Source of the DNA: Blepharisma stoltei
Taxonomy: Eukaryota > Ciliophora > Heterotrichea > Heterotrichida > Blepharismidae
Length of the DNA stretch: 64,000 bases
Direction: 5' to 3'
Assembly (NCBI GenBank): GCA_914767885.1
Contig: CAJZBQ010000029.1
Location: forward strand, 124,001-188,000
The notes under the pieces were generated by a model, which saw only the letters and a list, made by a program, of their open reading frames with translations, was not told where the DNA came from and made no database searches. Position numbers and translations under genes: made by a program. This document shows positions 34,901 to 44,962 of the stretch, piece by piece. Position 1 is the stretch's first letter, and every line of letters begins with the position of its first letter.

Positions 34901-37900
34901 TATTCTTTTAATAATTTGATCAGTTTTATTTCTCAGTTCTGATGCCTCTTTCTTTTTGTAAATCCCAAGTGCTTTTGCTTTTCTTTTCAAGCTTTTATTA
35001 AGGTGATAAAAGCAGCCAATAATTCTTTGATTTGGAAAAGACTCCTTTATGCTAGATATCAATGCTTGCTCAAAATCAATTGTTATAGAACTCAACTTCA
35101 TTGGAAATCCTGATATGGATATATGAAATTTTTTATAAGTGTAAAAATATATGAATATAATCATTTTTCTCTTGAACTCATAGCTGCAAAGCAGCCAGGC
35201 ATTCTTTTTTTGGGATACTGGATCATATATTGCTATAACTAGTAGTTGGCTAAATTCTCCTTGAGGCAAAATCTTGAAAGTTCCATCAATATATCAGTGA
35301 GTGGCTTGCCTCAGCTGTGACAACTGCCAATCTGTTGCTCATACAATGAACTTATAATTTTTGTTGTTAATATTAAGACTTTCCATGATTGCGAAGAAAT
35401 TGAATTCCTATATCTTTTATTGTTGAGAATTGAAATGATGCCGTATACCAATCATTTCAGCCACATTCTAGTTTGATTTCTTTTAATTTTTGCTTAAGAC
35501 TTGTTTTATTAATGCCTGCCATTAATGATGAATGCTCTCTTTTTAAAATTAATTCTACCTCTTCATTATTCAAATAAGGAGATTGTGAAACTATATGTTT
35601 TAAAATAGAAATGAGCTCTTGCTCTTGCTGAACATTAACTTTTGGATTTTCTTGTGGAATTTCTTCATGATTAGAATGGTCCTTAAGAATTTCTGCCCTT
35701 ACTGCGTTTTTTACAGGGTTTTGAATCCTACAAGATGCGCGGCAAATTTTTATTGACACAGTAATAATAAGAAAAATTTGCATGTGAATTCTTTCTTCTA
35801 GAATAATAAGTATTGTTGATGCAAATTTGAGTATAAGCTTCATGCCAAACGAAAGAGGTGTAATTGCCTTTCATTGCTATAAGTATTTTATATATTATAT
35901 TTATCCATTATTGTAAATAAAAATAATTAATTAATTAATTCTAACCTATATTGAATTACTTTTATTTATTCTAATTTTTAAAGTCAATTCAGGGTTGCTT
36001 ATCATACATAAGCCAATATACCTTTGCATTAAAGTTATGCTCTTTCGTACAGTAAACCTAGAATAATGTTTTTACCATAACCTTTTTTCTTCTAAATTTT
36101 TTATACAATCTATTTTTTAATTGGAATTTTTTGATAAATTTTAATTTTACTGAAGCTTCTTATAATGATTTGAAATTTCCTTTAGCTTTTTGATAAATTT
36201 AATCCAATTTGTCATTTTAATATTATATAATCATATAGTATATTTTTCTATAAGCATTTGCTAGTTGTTAAATCAGGTAAGTTTCTTTGCTAATTTTTTC
36301 ATCTATTTAAAACTTTTTATTAAGTTAAGCAAAATGATATTATATAATATAATAAAATAAAGAAAAACGCGTTTTGCTATACCCAATTTAATCTATTCAT
36401 TGCTATACTTAATCATTTTAACTCAATTGCATGCATTAAAGAAATTTATTGATAAATAGTGCATTTTATATGAATTTATTTCAATTTCGCGCAAAAAAGT
36501 ACAAGCAGTGTTTCTATGAAAAATATGCATACTTTTCCGTACTCAAATACTTATTTTTCCCAAAATAAAATTGCGCTAAAAATTTTTTCTCAATTTTAGT
36601 ATATCATACGCTATTAATGCTTTTGCATTATATTAGATGCATATAGAAGATTAAATACTTACTATTATAATATCTGTTTAATATTTGTATATATTAATAT
36701 TGCATTTCTTATTAATCCTAATTGACTCTATTAATTATTTAAAAAACTTATATAATTTTTTCCCTTACTCCTTTAATGGTGAAGTGTAGCGCGGCCTCCT
36801 ATTAATTTAGCATTTTCGCACATTTTAGACAAAAAAAAATTTTTTAGCCGTTTTTTAGCATTTATTTTTTTATTTTTAGCGCATTTTAGTCTGATAGCTA
36901 AAATATTTGACGAAAATTAGCCCATTTTAGACATTTTTAGCTTTTACTTGCATTTTGTTAGCATTTTCACCAATTGATTTGGCATTACTTGATTTTTTTA
37001 GCAAGATTTAGCAAGTTCTCCGAAGTTTTATTTCTCCCCCGAAGGTTTTCCCTGTCCCTGCCAGATGGGCTAGACAGGTTTTTCCTACCACATGGTCTTC
37101 CTTCATCGGTACCATCGGGGCACTCAGACAGAAGTGGCTCTGTCCAAAGGAGCTGATCCCTTGGACAGGTGGTTTTGACGAGAAATCAAGATGGCGTCGG
37201 GCCTGGGAGTATGGCCACATCAGAACCCGACCTGGAGTCGTCTTTCGAGCTGAGATGTTGAGGTCCGCTGGTTCGCCCACGTATGGCCTTTTAAAACTAA
37301 CTAACTAACTTTATTTCCTAGTCATTTCTGAATCATACTCGCCCAGCGATGAAAAATTCCTAGCTTCTTTATCAGAAGCCCGTCAACGCTGGGAAAATCA
37401 TAGGACTAATCATCCTACATTAAATTTGATGTTTGATGAAATAATGACATGCGTTTTGAGAATTCCCAATGAAAGAGAAGAAATTATCCCATTGATTATC
37501 ACACATGCAACCAAATTCCAGCCTCCAATTAGAGATTTTGAAGATATAAACTACTTGAACTATCTTGGCCAAGAAATTAAAGTTGAAACTCCTCAAGATT
37601 TGCAAGTTCACTTAGGCAGTGGGAGTATTCATCGGCTCCATGTCAAATGACCATGGGTTTTTGACAGTGTATACATTTCATCGAAATCCATTTGGTCGAA
37701 AATTTTTGATAGTGCGGACATTTGGCCGAAAATAAACGTTTTTTTCGGTCAAATGTCTAACTATAAAAATTTTCGATCAATTTTTGGCCAAAATTTTTCG
37801 ATGAAATGGACACTATCAAAAAGGCAAAGTCATTTGGCCTACATCCGTATTCATCTGTCTCCGAACCCAAAGTTTTCGATACTTGACTGTGGAGAATTGA

Positions 37901-40785
37901 CTATGGTTTATACTTTCTTGAAAAATTATATAAAAACAACGTCACACATGCCTGTGAGTTTTCTTGATATTTTTCATAGAAAAATCCAAGAAATTATCAT
38001 TTCTGTAAGATCGAGCAACCCAAGAGTTGCTGAAGCGTCTTTGCTGCCTGTTTTGCATATTTTGGAGCAGCTTATTACAAGGTATCCAATTATGAATTAT
38101 GAGGCAATTGAATCTTTGATATTGGAAATTGATGTTCTTCGAAGGTGGCCTATTCCTTATGGGTCTTCTGCAGATAGACTTGTAGAGCTTTTAAAAGATG
38201 AAATGAAATCTCCGGGGAATTCAATGATAAATAAGCTAAGGGAGGAATTCCCTATGATTGATGCATGCATTCCATTATTTGAAAGCTCTTATGATACCTA
38301 TCAAAAACAAGAATTCAGACGAGCCAATGCTTTTGTATTTTTAGATATAGCCATGAACCGAAATTGATAGGCCTGGGCTAGGAGAATGCCTAGAAACTTC
38401 CCGAGTTAGTTCTCCAACCAAGTTAACGAACCAACTCGGGGAGTTGGCATATGCTTTATATCGGGCCTATTTGCCAAATCCCGAATTCACTTGTCAACTT
38501 GGGTTGGAGAACCAACTCGGGAAGTTTTTAGGCATTTTTCCAGCCCAGACCGATCAATATCGATTCCTGGCTACATCAATGAAAGTCCAGAAGTTGGACT
38601 CTTTTATAAATTATCATTGCTCAATCGAAAACACAGAGAAGAAAAATTAACGCCCCCTCCATAAGCGAACAAAACAATTGGAAAAATCTCTATTTTTTGC
38701 CCAAAGCCCACCCTCTAAGCAAATAAAACATTTTTATTTATGATGTATATAAGTGATAATTACTATAATGAAATGTCTAGCTAATTCTGTTTAATTTTCA
38801 ACAGCTTGCATTTTAAAACATAAATTTTACAAATTAAATAAATGTTTGCTTTCCAATTGGTGTAAAAATATTTTTTTTAAAAAAAAAGTTAACCCTTCCG
38901 ATAACGAACAGTCGCTCACGGAAGGGGGAGTAAGAGATATTATTCAAAATGTTGATATGGGAAGGACTATCAATTTCACAGCATTTCAGAGCCATGTTTT
39001 ACGATTAATGATCATTCTATTTGTCTTTTCCAATCATCACGATATTAACATTCAGGATGTTTCTTATTTGTCTGGGTTAAGTCCTGAAAATGTATTTGAC
39101 TTATATAAGAGAGTGATACTCATTATTGAAAAAGCTGGAGAAGTTGAAGTTGAGCATGCTAGAAAGCTTCAAGAAGATTTTTTCTTAGAGCTGCTTGTTG
39201 AGATGAATAACTTTTCTTGTGATGATTCAAATCCCTTAACAACAGCTCTTTTTACTTACATCCCCAGTAATAAGAAATTCTTGCTTATTTGTAGGTTTTT
39301 CCACAAAATTTTCAAATAGTAAATTTATATAAATAGATCGAAGTTCACTTATTATTGGGGCTAAAGCCCCAAAATTTGGATTTTGCACTTTTACCTGAAA
39401 ATCCCTCAATAATAAGTGAATTTTGGTCTATTCATATAAATATACTATTTGAAAATTTTGTGCAAAACCTCAACAAATAAGCAAGAATTTGCTATTATGA
39501 GGTGAAGTTTTTGAGTAATTTCAGTATATATACTCCACAATTTCCAATTCACACTATCTCGATTATTGACATTTCGCAGATAGATGAGCCATTACCAACT
39601 GATACTGATGTCACAAATAGGACAGTGGACGAGTCAATTTTTAACCTCCAAGCAGAAAAATCAGTGAATGAGCCTTTGTATGAGGTGTTTCAAAGAAGCA
39701 TAAATCCTGATAATGCTTTTCATATGGCTCCTATCAAAATAGTTTTAACAGGCAGCGACCAAATCATTCATAGGTTTTTAAAAAGCTATGTTAGACTGCT
39801 TGAAAGAAAGAATCCAGATGAAATGGACATTCGTATATATATCGTTCCCACGTATGATGTCTATAATACTCTAGCCCAATATTTATCTACCATTGACAGC
39901 TGATATCTAAGACACATTTATGTTCCATTCGCATTAAGACCTTGGGTACCTAGGCTAGACTCAAAAGAAGCCATAAAACAAATGAAAAAAGACCCACAAG
40001 CAAAAGATATTATAAGGAGATCGGTTGCACTTGATCCATCTTCAGATGGAGGATTAAGAGAAGACACTCTTCCTTTCATATACTCAGAAGCTCTGCTTCA
40101 AGACTACATTATGGAAGCATCAAGGACTCTTCCAATATCAATTTATCAAGTGAAATGCTATAAAGGGGAAGTCAATGATGCAACTTTACCTGATATTGTG
40201 ATACCCTTCTGCCTACACATAAGAATTGGGATCACTGCAGCAATAAGAAGGTTTCAAGAAAAAAATGAAGGATTCAAAGATAAATCCCCACAGGATATAA
40301 TGGAATGCAAACTTTTCAGATACGTCCCTATACAATTGAATATGAGATTGACGCAAATGGATTTATTTGGGATAGAATATGCTACGACTGAGTCAGCCAC
40401 AAGAGTTATTTATAATATGAACATTTCCAATGTGCCATGTGAAAACGATAAAACTACTCCTGCAATCCCAAGCGCTGAGTGGCTTGAGTTATCTTATATA
40501 GAGCCTGAATCAGCTCAGCAAGAAGCAGCATACATGAAAAGGATAAAAAGCAAAAAGACAGGAGACACTCAGGCTAATGTGAATGTGGCTATCTCAACGC
40601 TTTATTCTTCGTTGCATATTGGGAGTGGGTATATTGTTATGTCAGACAACTCGAGAGGAATGGATATATTAGTTGATGATGTCCTTTATGGACCATTTAG
40701 TGGCATTTCGATTGAGCCGCTAAAACAGGAGAATGGATCTGTAATGTATTTACCAGCAATGGTATATTTAGAGCCAGAATTATAA
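31918..40785 (+). CDS. Large protein, possibly PI3K p101-like adaptor, with five germline inserts
   Basis: Coding pieces: 31918-32143, 37322-37670, 37815-38368, 38559-38607, 38932-39257 and 39497-40785. With removals of 5178, 144, 190, 324 and 239 bp they form one 930-residue frame. The C-terminal third (KIVLTGSDQIIHRFLKSYVR, IDSWYLRHIYVPFALRPW with TGA Trp at 39901-39903, and VMSDNSRGMDILVDDVLYGPF) looks to me like the PI3K class IB regulatory p101 (PIK3R5) family. The middle is helical. The function would be coupling lipid kinase to membrane signals; the assignment is from memory of motifs and is tentative. ATG 31918 lies 60 bp from the divergent neighbour. Confidence 0.55.
32305..33215 (+). 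repeat. MULE left terminal inverted repeat
   Basis: Matches the reverse complement of 36113-37021 over about 910 bp with a few percent differences and small indels. Its outermost ~170 bp are rich in GCTAAAAAT-like words. A GGCCGCGCTACACTTCACC segment is conserved in both arms. Confidence 0.85.
33442..35843 (-). pseudogene. MULE transposase with C-terminal USP-like domain, frame-damaged
   Basis: The main frame (35390-34087, TGA=Trp) has the MULE catalytic core: HWYIDGTFKILPQG, TIDFEQALISSIKESFP, GCFYHLNKSLKRKAK, SNSMLEGINGEIKKF (D, D, E). An acidic/basic linker follows (KIDEEDDEDDEDENSD). Then comes a region like ubiquitin-specific peptidases (C19): WKNSSCRFDSFFT (Cys box), LSCDCCGFQGQKIRTELSS (zinc-finger-like), ITLIEWPMYLII, ILYKNGHFTSIIKD (His box) and KPYILIYKR. 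The upstream frame (35843-35380) and the USP-like part need 1-nt shifts near 35385, 34085, 33785, 33690 and 33590, so the gene is decayed or the assembly has indels. Confidence 0.7.
36113..37021 (-). repeat. MULE right terminal inverted repeat
   Basis: Inverted partner of 32305-33215. Differences between the arms include one-base A/T-run length changes and a few substitutions, meaning some time has passed since both arms were identical. Confidence 0.85.
37670..37815. repeat. Small TIR element (IES) in the p101-like gene
   Basis: Ends TTTTTGACAGTGTATACATT and AATGGACACTATCAAAAAGG are inverted repeats with ATTTCATCGAAA adjacent in both arms. Excision between TA 37670-37671 and TA 37814-37815 (144 bp) keeps the frame. 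Related to the element inside the CK1-gene IES. Confidence 0.65.
38368..38559. repeat. TIR element (IES) in the p101-like gene
   Basis: Arms of about 50 bp: GGCCTGGGCTAGGAGAATGC at the left; reverse-complemented right end GTCTGGGCTGGAAAAATGCC; both continue into AAACTTCCCGAGTT and TTCTCCAACC. Excision between TA 38368-38369 and 38558-38559 (190 bp) gives MNRNWYRFLATSM in frame, with TGA as Trp. Confidence 0.7.
38607..38932. repeat. IES containing a MITE copy in the p101-like gene
   Basis: The MITE proper spans about 38648-38932 (left GCCCCCTCCATAAGCGAAC, right CAGTCGCTCACGGAAGGGGG, family core CTAATTCTGTTTAATTTTC). TA 38648 to TA 38931 is out of phase; TA 38607 to TA 38931 (324 bp) is in phase and gives DSFIRDIIQ. 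So the eliminated unit may start about 40 bp outside the MITE. Confidence 0.6.
39257..39497. repeat. TIR element (IES) in the p101-like gene
   Basis: About 60-bp inverted arms starting near AAATTCTTGCTTATTTGT on both sides, with CAAAATTTTCAAATAGTA and TTCACTTATTATTG further in. TA 39257-39258 to TA 39496-39497 (239 bp) keeps the frame (ALFTYEVKFL). Confidence 0.65.
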
Positions 40786-40912
40786 TTTAATTCTACTATT
40801 ATATTTGCATAATTTATTTTCAGAATAATTCATAAATCTATAGGAAAAGCAAATCTGAAGAAAAATCTTAATTATTCACAAATTTTTGTGTAAAGCCGCT
40901 TAATATAAATAT

Positions 40913-41866
40913 CTAAAGCTTAGGCCATACCAAAGAGAGAATCTGAAAAAGTTCATTTCCAGGAACTTCCATCTTCCTCATATATAGTGCTATAGCGCAT
41001 AATAATCCATACACTCTTCTATACTTTGTCTTTTTAAGTGACCAAGCGAATTTTGCTACTGACGCAGCATCTCTAATATTCAAAACTGTGTGCTCAATTC
41101 CTTGTTTTTTTGCCATCTTACGAGCAACAGCAGCGTAAGAATCTTTCTTTATCGAGGAATCCGAAAGGTTAAAAGGAAACGGAAGCTTGACGACATCCAA
41201 AACTCCTTTTTGTTCCAAAACTAAAAAGTCATTTAAAGAATGGGATCCAATTTTCCCAAAATCTAAGCAGTCTGAATACTTTTCTCTGATTTCTTGAATG
41301 TTTGGCAAAGCACTCAAAATGCTATCAGTACAAATTCTTCTGTCTTCTGATGGGACTTTTAGAGTGATTCTAAATCTTTCATATAAAACTAAATATAGCC
41401 AAGTCGTAAGAGCTTTTGTGCTTTCGTATTTCTGGTTATTTAGACTTCTGATATTTTCTAAAAATTGAGCTCTTATGTTATCTTTAACCCTCAATACAAA
41501 AGGTTTTCTTGAAAACAATAAAAAGTGGTAGGAAGGGATCAGTCTCACCCTGGGTGGTCCAACTTGTAAGCAGGTCTCACTGTCAACTAGTACTGCAACG
41601 TGGTCAAAATAAGAATATGCCATTGTCCTTAAAGATGTGTAAGCTCTTCCAGGTGTTTGTGTCTGAATAGCGATTACCATTATAATATCTCCTGGAAGGA
41701 GAGACTTTGCGAGTGAAATTGCAGCTTCTTTTTGGTCTTCAGGAATAGGCTTTTTATAGGACACCAAAAGACTATCAGGTGCCAAAATGCTGTGGATACT
41801 TTCTAGTGTAGCTCTGTGTAGAGTTTACTTAAAAACTGCTTCATTTAGATCTTCCATTTTTCTCAT
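40913..41866 (-). CDS. Permuted NlpC/P60 (YiiX/LRAT-like) papain-fold protein
   Basis: A 15-nt intron (41814-41828, GTAAACTCTACACAG) joins the first exon (ATG 41866, MRKMEDLNEAVF) to the main frame; ~312 residues. LLPGDIIMVIAIQ followed by YSYFDHVAVLVD (candidate His) and, about 90 residues later, EDRRICTDSIL (candidate nucleophile Cys) give the His-before-Cys order of circularly permuted papain-like enzymes. Such proteins act as amidases or lipid acyltransferases; the substrate here is unknown. Convergent with the p101-like gene. No inserts. Confidence 0.65.
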
Positions 41867-42352
41867 CTTGAAAGATTATAAAGCAAACTATTTATTAAAT
41901 ACATATTTATTTATATATTCACCATTTAATTATATATTTATTTGTAATAATTAAAAAAAAACTTTCAGTGTCATAAAATGGCTGCTCTCCCCTATCCTTG
42001 ATTGAACCAATTGGCATCGTTCGATCAAGCACAGACGAATTAATGCTAAAATCAATAAATATAAAATAGTTTTATTCTCAGATAAAATCTAATAGTATTC
42101 CATTTAAAATATCAGCCAGAATTATGCAAGCTCGTATAATCTTTAATCTTACACATTTAATGCATTAAATCAAATTTAAATCAAATTATTTCCATTTTAA
42201 CCTGATCAGATTATTAAAAAATCCCTCGAGATTCTATTATTAATTTTCATAATAATTATTAATATAGCCTAGTATTCTTGCCAAACCGATTAAGCTACAA
42301 ATAAGCCTACCATTATTTAAATTATAAGCTTCGATATAGTAATAATATAGAC
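41867..42352 (+). other. Intergenic between divergent genes
   Basis: AT-rich, no ORF. Promoter side of both the permuted papain-like gene and the MYND-kinase gene. No repeat recognised. Confidence 0.55.
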
Positions 42353-44501
42353 ATGATAAAAATCAACCCCAAAATCTGCAATTCTTTCCTTGGAATGCAA
42401 TCGATGAAATCATCTTGCGCTTATTCCATATGCCAAAACTCTTCTACAGACTATGATACTTGCCCAAAATGCAACTCCACAAGATATTGCTCTCAAAATT
42501 GCCTTAGAAAAGATTGGACGGCATCTCATCAATTTACTTGCAGTCAACATAAGACTGCTATACAGGACTATATAGAGGATAGAGAGACTAAAATTCTGGG
42601 AAAAGGCTCATACGGAGAAGTAAAACTTGTAAAAAACCCAACATCAGGTCAGTATTTTGCCTTAAAGCAAATAAACAAAGAGCGATTAAAAAGCGATTCT
42701 TCTTTATTAGTGATGCTTACTCTCCCTCTGTAATTGAGCGAAACAATTGGAAAATTTGGAATTTTAAAATAAAATTTTTAAATATCTTTCTATATATGAG
42801 GAATATATTTTGCCTTATCACAGGGGTTAGAGAAATAAATATCCATAAAGCTTTAAAGCATCCCAATGTAATTCAACTATTCCAGCACTTTGAAGATGAT
42901 AAAAACGTCTATATTTTATTAGAATATGCTCCGAATGGGTCTTTATTTAAATTAATCAAAAAGCGCCAAGGCCTTTCCGAAGAAATTGCATGGCATTACT
43001 ATACGCAAACTTGTGTAGGTCTCAAATACTTGCATGATAACCATATAATTCATCGGGATTTAAAGCCAGAAAATCTGCTACTCGATCAATATGGCAATGT
43101 AAAAATCTGTGATTTTGGATGGTGCGTGCAGAGTACTGAGCAGAGGCAGACTTTTTGTGGAACTTTGGACTATATGGCCCCAGAAATGATTTTAGAAAAA
43201 GGGCATTCTTTTGAGCTAGATATGTGGGCAATTGGGGTGCTCCTCTATGAGCTATTACATGGATATCCACCTTTTCGAGCAGTTAGAGATACTGATAAGT
43301 GCCAACAAATTTTGCTACCCAAATTAACTTTTGACCCAAAAATCAGTCCTGAAGCAGCTGATTTAATTAAAAATTTATTAAGAACAAATCCAGAAGAGCG
43401 CTTACAGCTGAATGAAGTGCTAGCACATCCATGGATTGCTAGATACGCTCCTTCCATCAATACTAATGTGAATACAAAAGCAATTCATCCTGAGTATGGC
43501 CTTGGAGTGATAACCAATATAGAAGGTCTACTATGTACAATATTTTACCATGATAAACACAATAAAAAATGTCAGTTAGCGGGAGGATTCAGGTCCTATA
43601 TCTGAGCGCAGTGAGAAAAGTCCAGGACTTCTTGAGAGTCTCGGCTCAAGAGGATGGGTCTATACTGAGTCTGGTGTAGATCAGAGAGGTCATAAGTGGC
43701 TTGGGGACAGAAACAGTTCGACGGTTAACGGTTAGGCCGACCCACCTACCGCTATTCAGAGCTGTGGTCCAAGCTGAGGTCAAGAAGTACTGGACTTGAA
43801 GAGTTATCTTAAATTTAAACTTAAATCATGATAAAAATTTCACTCAATATTTAGCTGTTCCTGATATCCCGTATATATTAGAAATACAGCCAAACGATCA
43901 AAAAGAAACCCTCCTACAAGAAATAGAGTCCCTAAAAAGCATTGATTCAGAAGCTTCATCTTTAACTAGAGAAAAAAGGCTTTTACATAGAATCCATAAG
44001 TGATGCAAAGCTCCTGTCAAGAGAAAAAATAAATTTGAAAGGAAATTAAGAAAATCAATTAATCTAAAGGAAAAAAACTTTAAAATAGCTTTGAAATTAG
44101 AATTAGAGAGATTTTCAGGGGAAAGCAGAAGCGAAATGAGAAGCAGCAATCAAATATCGGACGGCTCATCTGTCATCGATATAAAAGCGTTAAAATTCGT
44201 TGATCTAAGAGAACAAAAATCGTCTACGTCTAACAATTGTGATGGGAAAACAACTGAAATGACTGGAGACCAAAGCCAAAAAGCCTACCAAAATGATAAA
44301 GAGATCAAGGAATTCAATCAAAGCCTCGAGCAGCAAAGAGAAAGAGAATGCAGAGACTTCAAAAGGTTTCTCAAAACAAATTCAATTGGCTGCCAAACAA
44401 GAGATAGCAAAGGAAAGACACCGAATCAGCAAAAATCTGGAATTACCCACTGGTTCACTGCGATTTTTGGCTGTGTTGAGAGAAGACGTACAAGAGAATA
44501 A
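42353..44501 (+). CDS. MYND zinc finger - Aurora-like kinase
   Basis: Removing the MITE-IES (110 bp) and R7 (278 bp) gives 586 residues in one frame. A MYND-type finger lies at about residues 22-62 (CAYSICQ...CPKCNSTRYCSQNCLRKDW, HQFTC). The kinase domain (about 80-340) has LGKGSYGEVKLV, HRDLKPENLLLD, VKICDFGWCVQ, F.CGTLDYMAPEMI and LDMWAIGVLLYELLHGYPPF; the DFGWCV and CGTLDYMAPEM motifs are Aurora-like. After it, HPEYGLGVITN...GLLCTIFYHD is reminiscent of a polo box, then a charged coiled-coil tail with NSIGCQT. The first ATG (42353) or one 40-48 nt later may start translation. MYND usually binds proline-rich peptides. Confidence 0.85.
42718..42829. repeat. Short MITE-derived IES in the MYND-kinase gene
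   Basis: TA-bounded (42718-42719, 42828-42829). Begins ACTCTCCCTCTGTAATTGAGCG, like the MITE left end, with AAACAATTGGAAAA. Excising 110 bp gives VMLREINIHKALKHPN, a correct kinase helix C region. Confidence 0.85.
43558..43826 (+). mobile_element. Retroposon R7 in the MYND-kinase gene
   Basis: Flanked by CATGATAAA (43549-43557, 43827-43835). Removing 278 bp restores FYHDKNFTQYL in frame. It starts AATAAAAAATGTCAG and ends CTTAAATTTAAACTTAAAT. GC-rich interior with no clear similarity to families 1-3 in this window. Confidence 0.7.
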
Positions 44502-44682
44502 TGTAAGCTACTTAATGATCATTATTTCAGAAAATTATAATAGTGTCATCAATGACAGAGAGATTCCTACTCATCATAATAGTTATGAATCCATTTATAA
44601 GGAATCTCTAACGTAAACAACCATAATTGTTTAACAGTTAATTTGGGTTGCTTTGCAACTGGTTTTTCTTTAATTTATTGAA

Positions 44683-44845
44683 GGCGGGGAGGCGACGAGC
44701 GCACGTCCCCACTGCCAGAAATTTAGTAGTCAGCTATCCCAAGCGGGAAGCTGTAGGGCTTTACAGACATCAGTGTTCAAAGGACCTGCTCCACCCTAAG
44801 TGATCATACTGCTTGATCTATGACTCACTCCAACCAGGTAAGTGA
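44683..44845 (-). ncRNA. U1 spliceosomal snRNA
   Basis: On the minus strand the RNA begins TCACTTACCTGG, containing the U1 5' splice-site-pairing sequence ACUUACCUG. Stem-loop I carries the U1-70K loop ATGATCAC followed by AGGGTGG. An Sm-like site AAATTTCTGG lies in CTACTAAATTTCTGGCAG, followed by a 3' stem-loop GTGGGGACG...CTCCCCGCC. Order, spacing and total length (~163 nt) match the canonical U1 (about 164 nt). The first nucleotides differ from the usual AUACUUACCUG. It would recognise the GTAAG-type starts of the short introns. No snRNA promoter element recognised upstream. Confidence 0.87.
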
Positions 44846-44962
44846 ATTTAGCTCCTACCGCCCTTTTTATAATAATTTTCCATCTTAATTTGTTATGGGA
44901 CCATTTTAAATTTATTTATTCACAGATTTTTGAAATTATTATCATAAAATTATATATAAAGT

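Larger units (their letters stand above)
32305..37021 (-). mobile_element. Mutator-like (MULE) DNA transposon, 4717 bp
   Basis: Bounded by a 10-bp target duplication GAAGTTTTAT (32295-32304, 37022-37031), the 9-10 bp size typical of MULEs. Terminal inverted repeats of about 910 bp begin GGAGAACTTGCTAAATCTTG. The interior carries a minus-strand transposase ORF with MULE motifs. The insertion is inside retroposon R6, so it is the younger of the two. Confidence 0.9.
32144..37308 (+). mobile_element. Retroposon R6 (family 3) split by a Mutator-like element
   Basis: Flanked by CTTTATTTCCTAG (32131-32143, 37309-37321; 13 bp exact). The left part (32144-32304) starts AAAATGGTGGCGTTGACGG and the right part (from 37022) ends GGCCTTTTAAAACTAACTAACTAA, a tetranucleotide tail. 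The two parts align with the two halves of R5, so it is one retroposon interrupted by the element at 32305-37021. Its removal restores ATLYFL|VISES in the host gene. Confidence 0.85.

Noticed and set aside
44293-44616. Alternative frame over the end of the MYND-kinase gene
   Set aside because: It looks partly protein-like, but the kinase frame stays open to 44501 with a GCQT motif and coiled coil, and no intron switches frames.
44683-44845. GC-rich block first considered as SRP RNA, telomerase RNA (CACCCTAAG) or another retroposon
   Set aside because: No target duplication or tail. Reverse-strand reading shows ACTTACCTGG at the 5' end, the ATGATCAC loop, an Sm site and a 3' stem-loop in U1 order.
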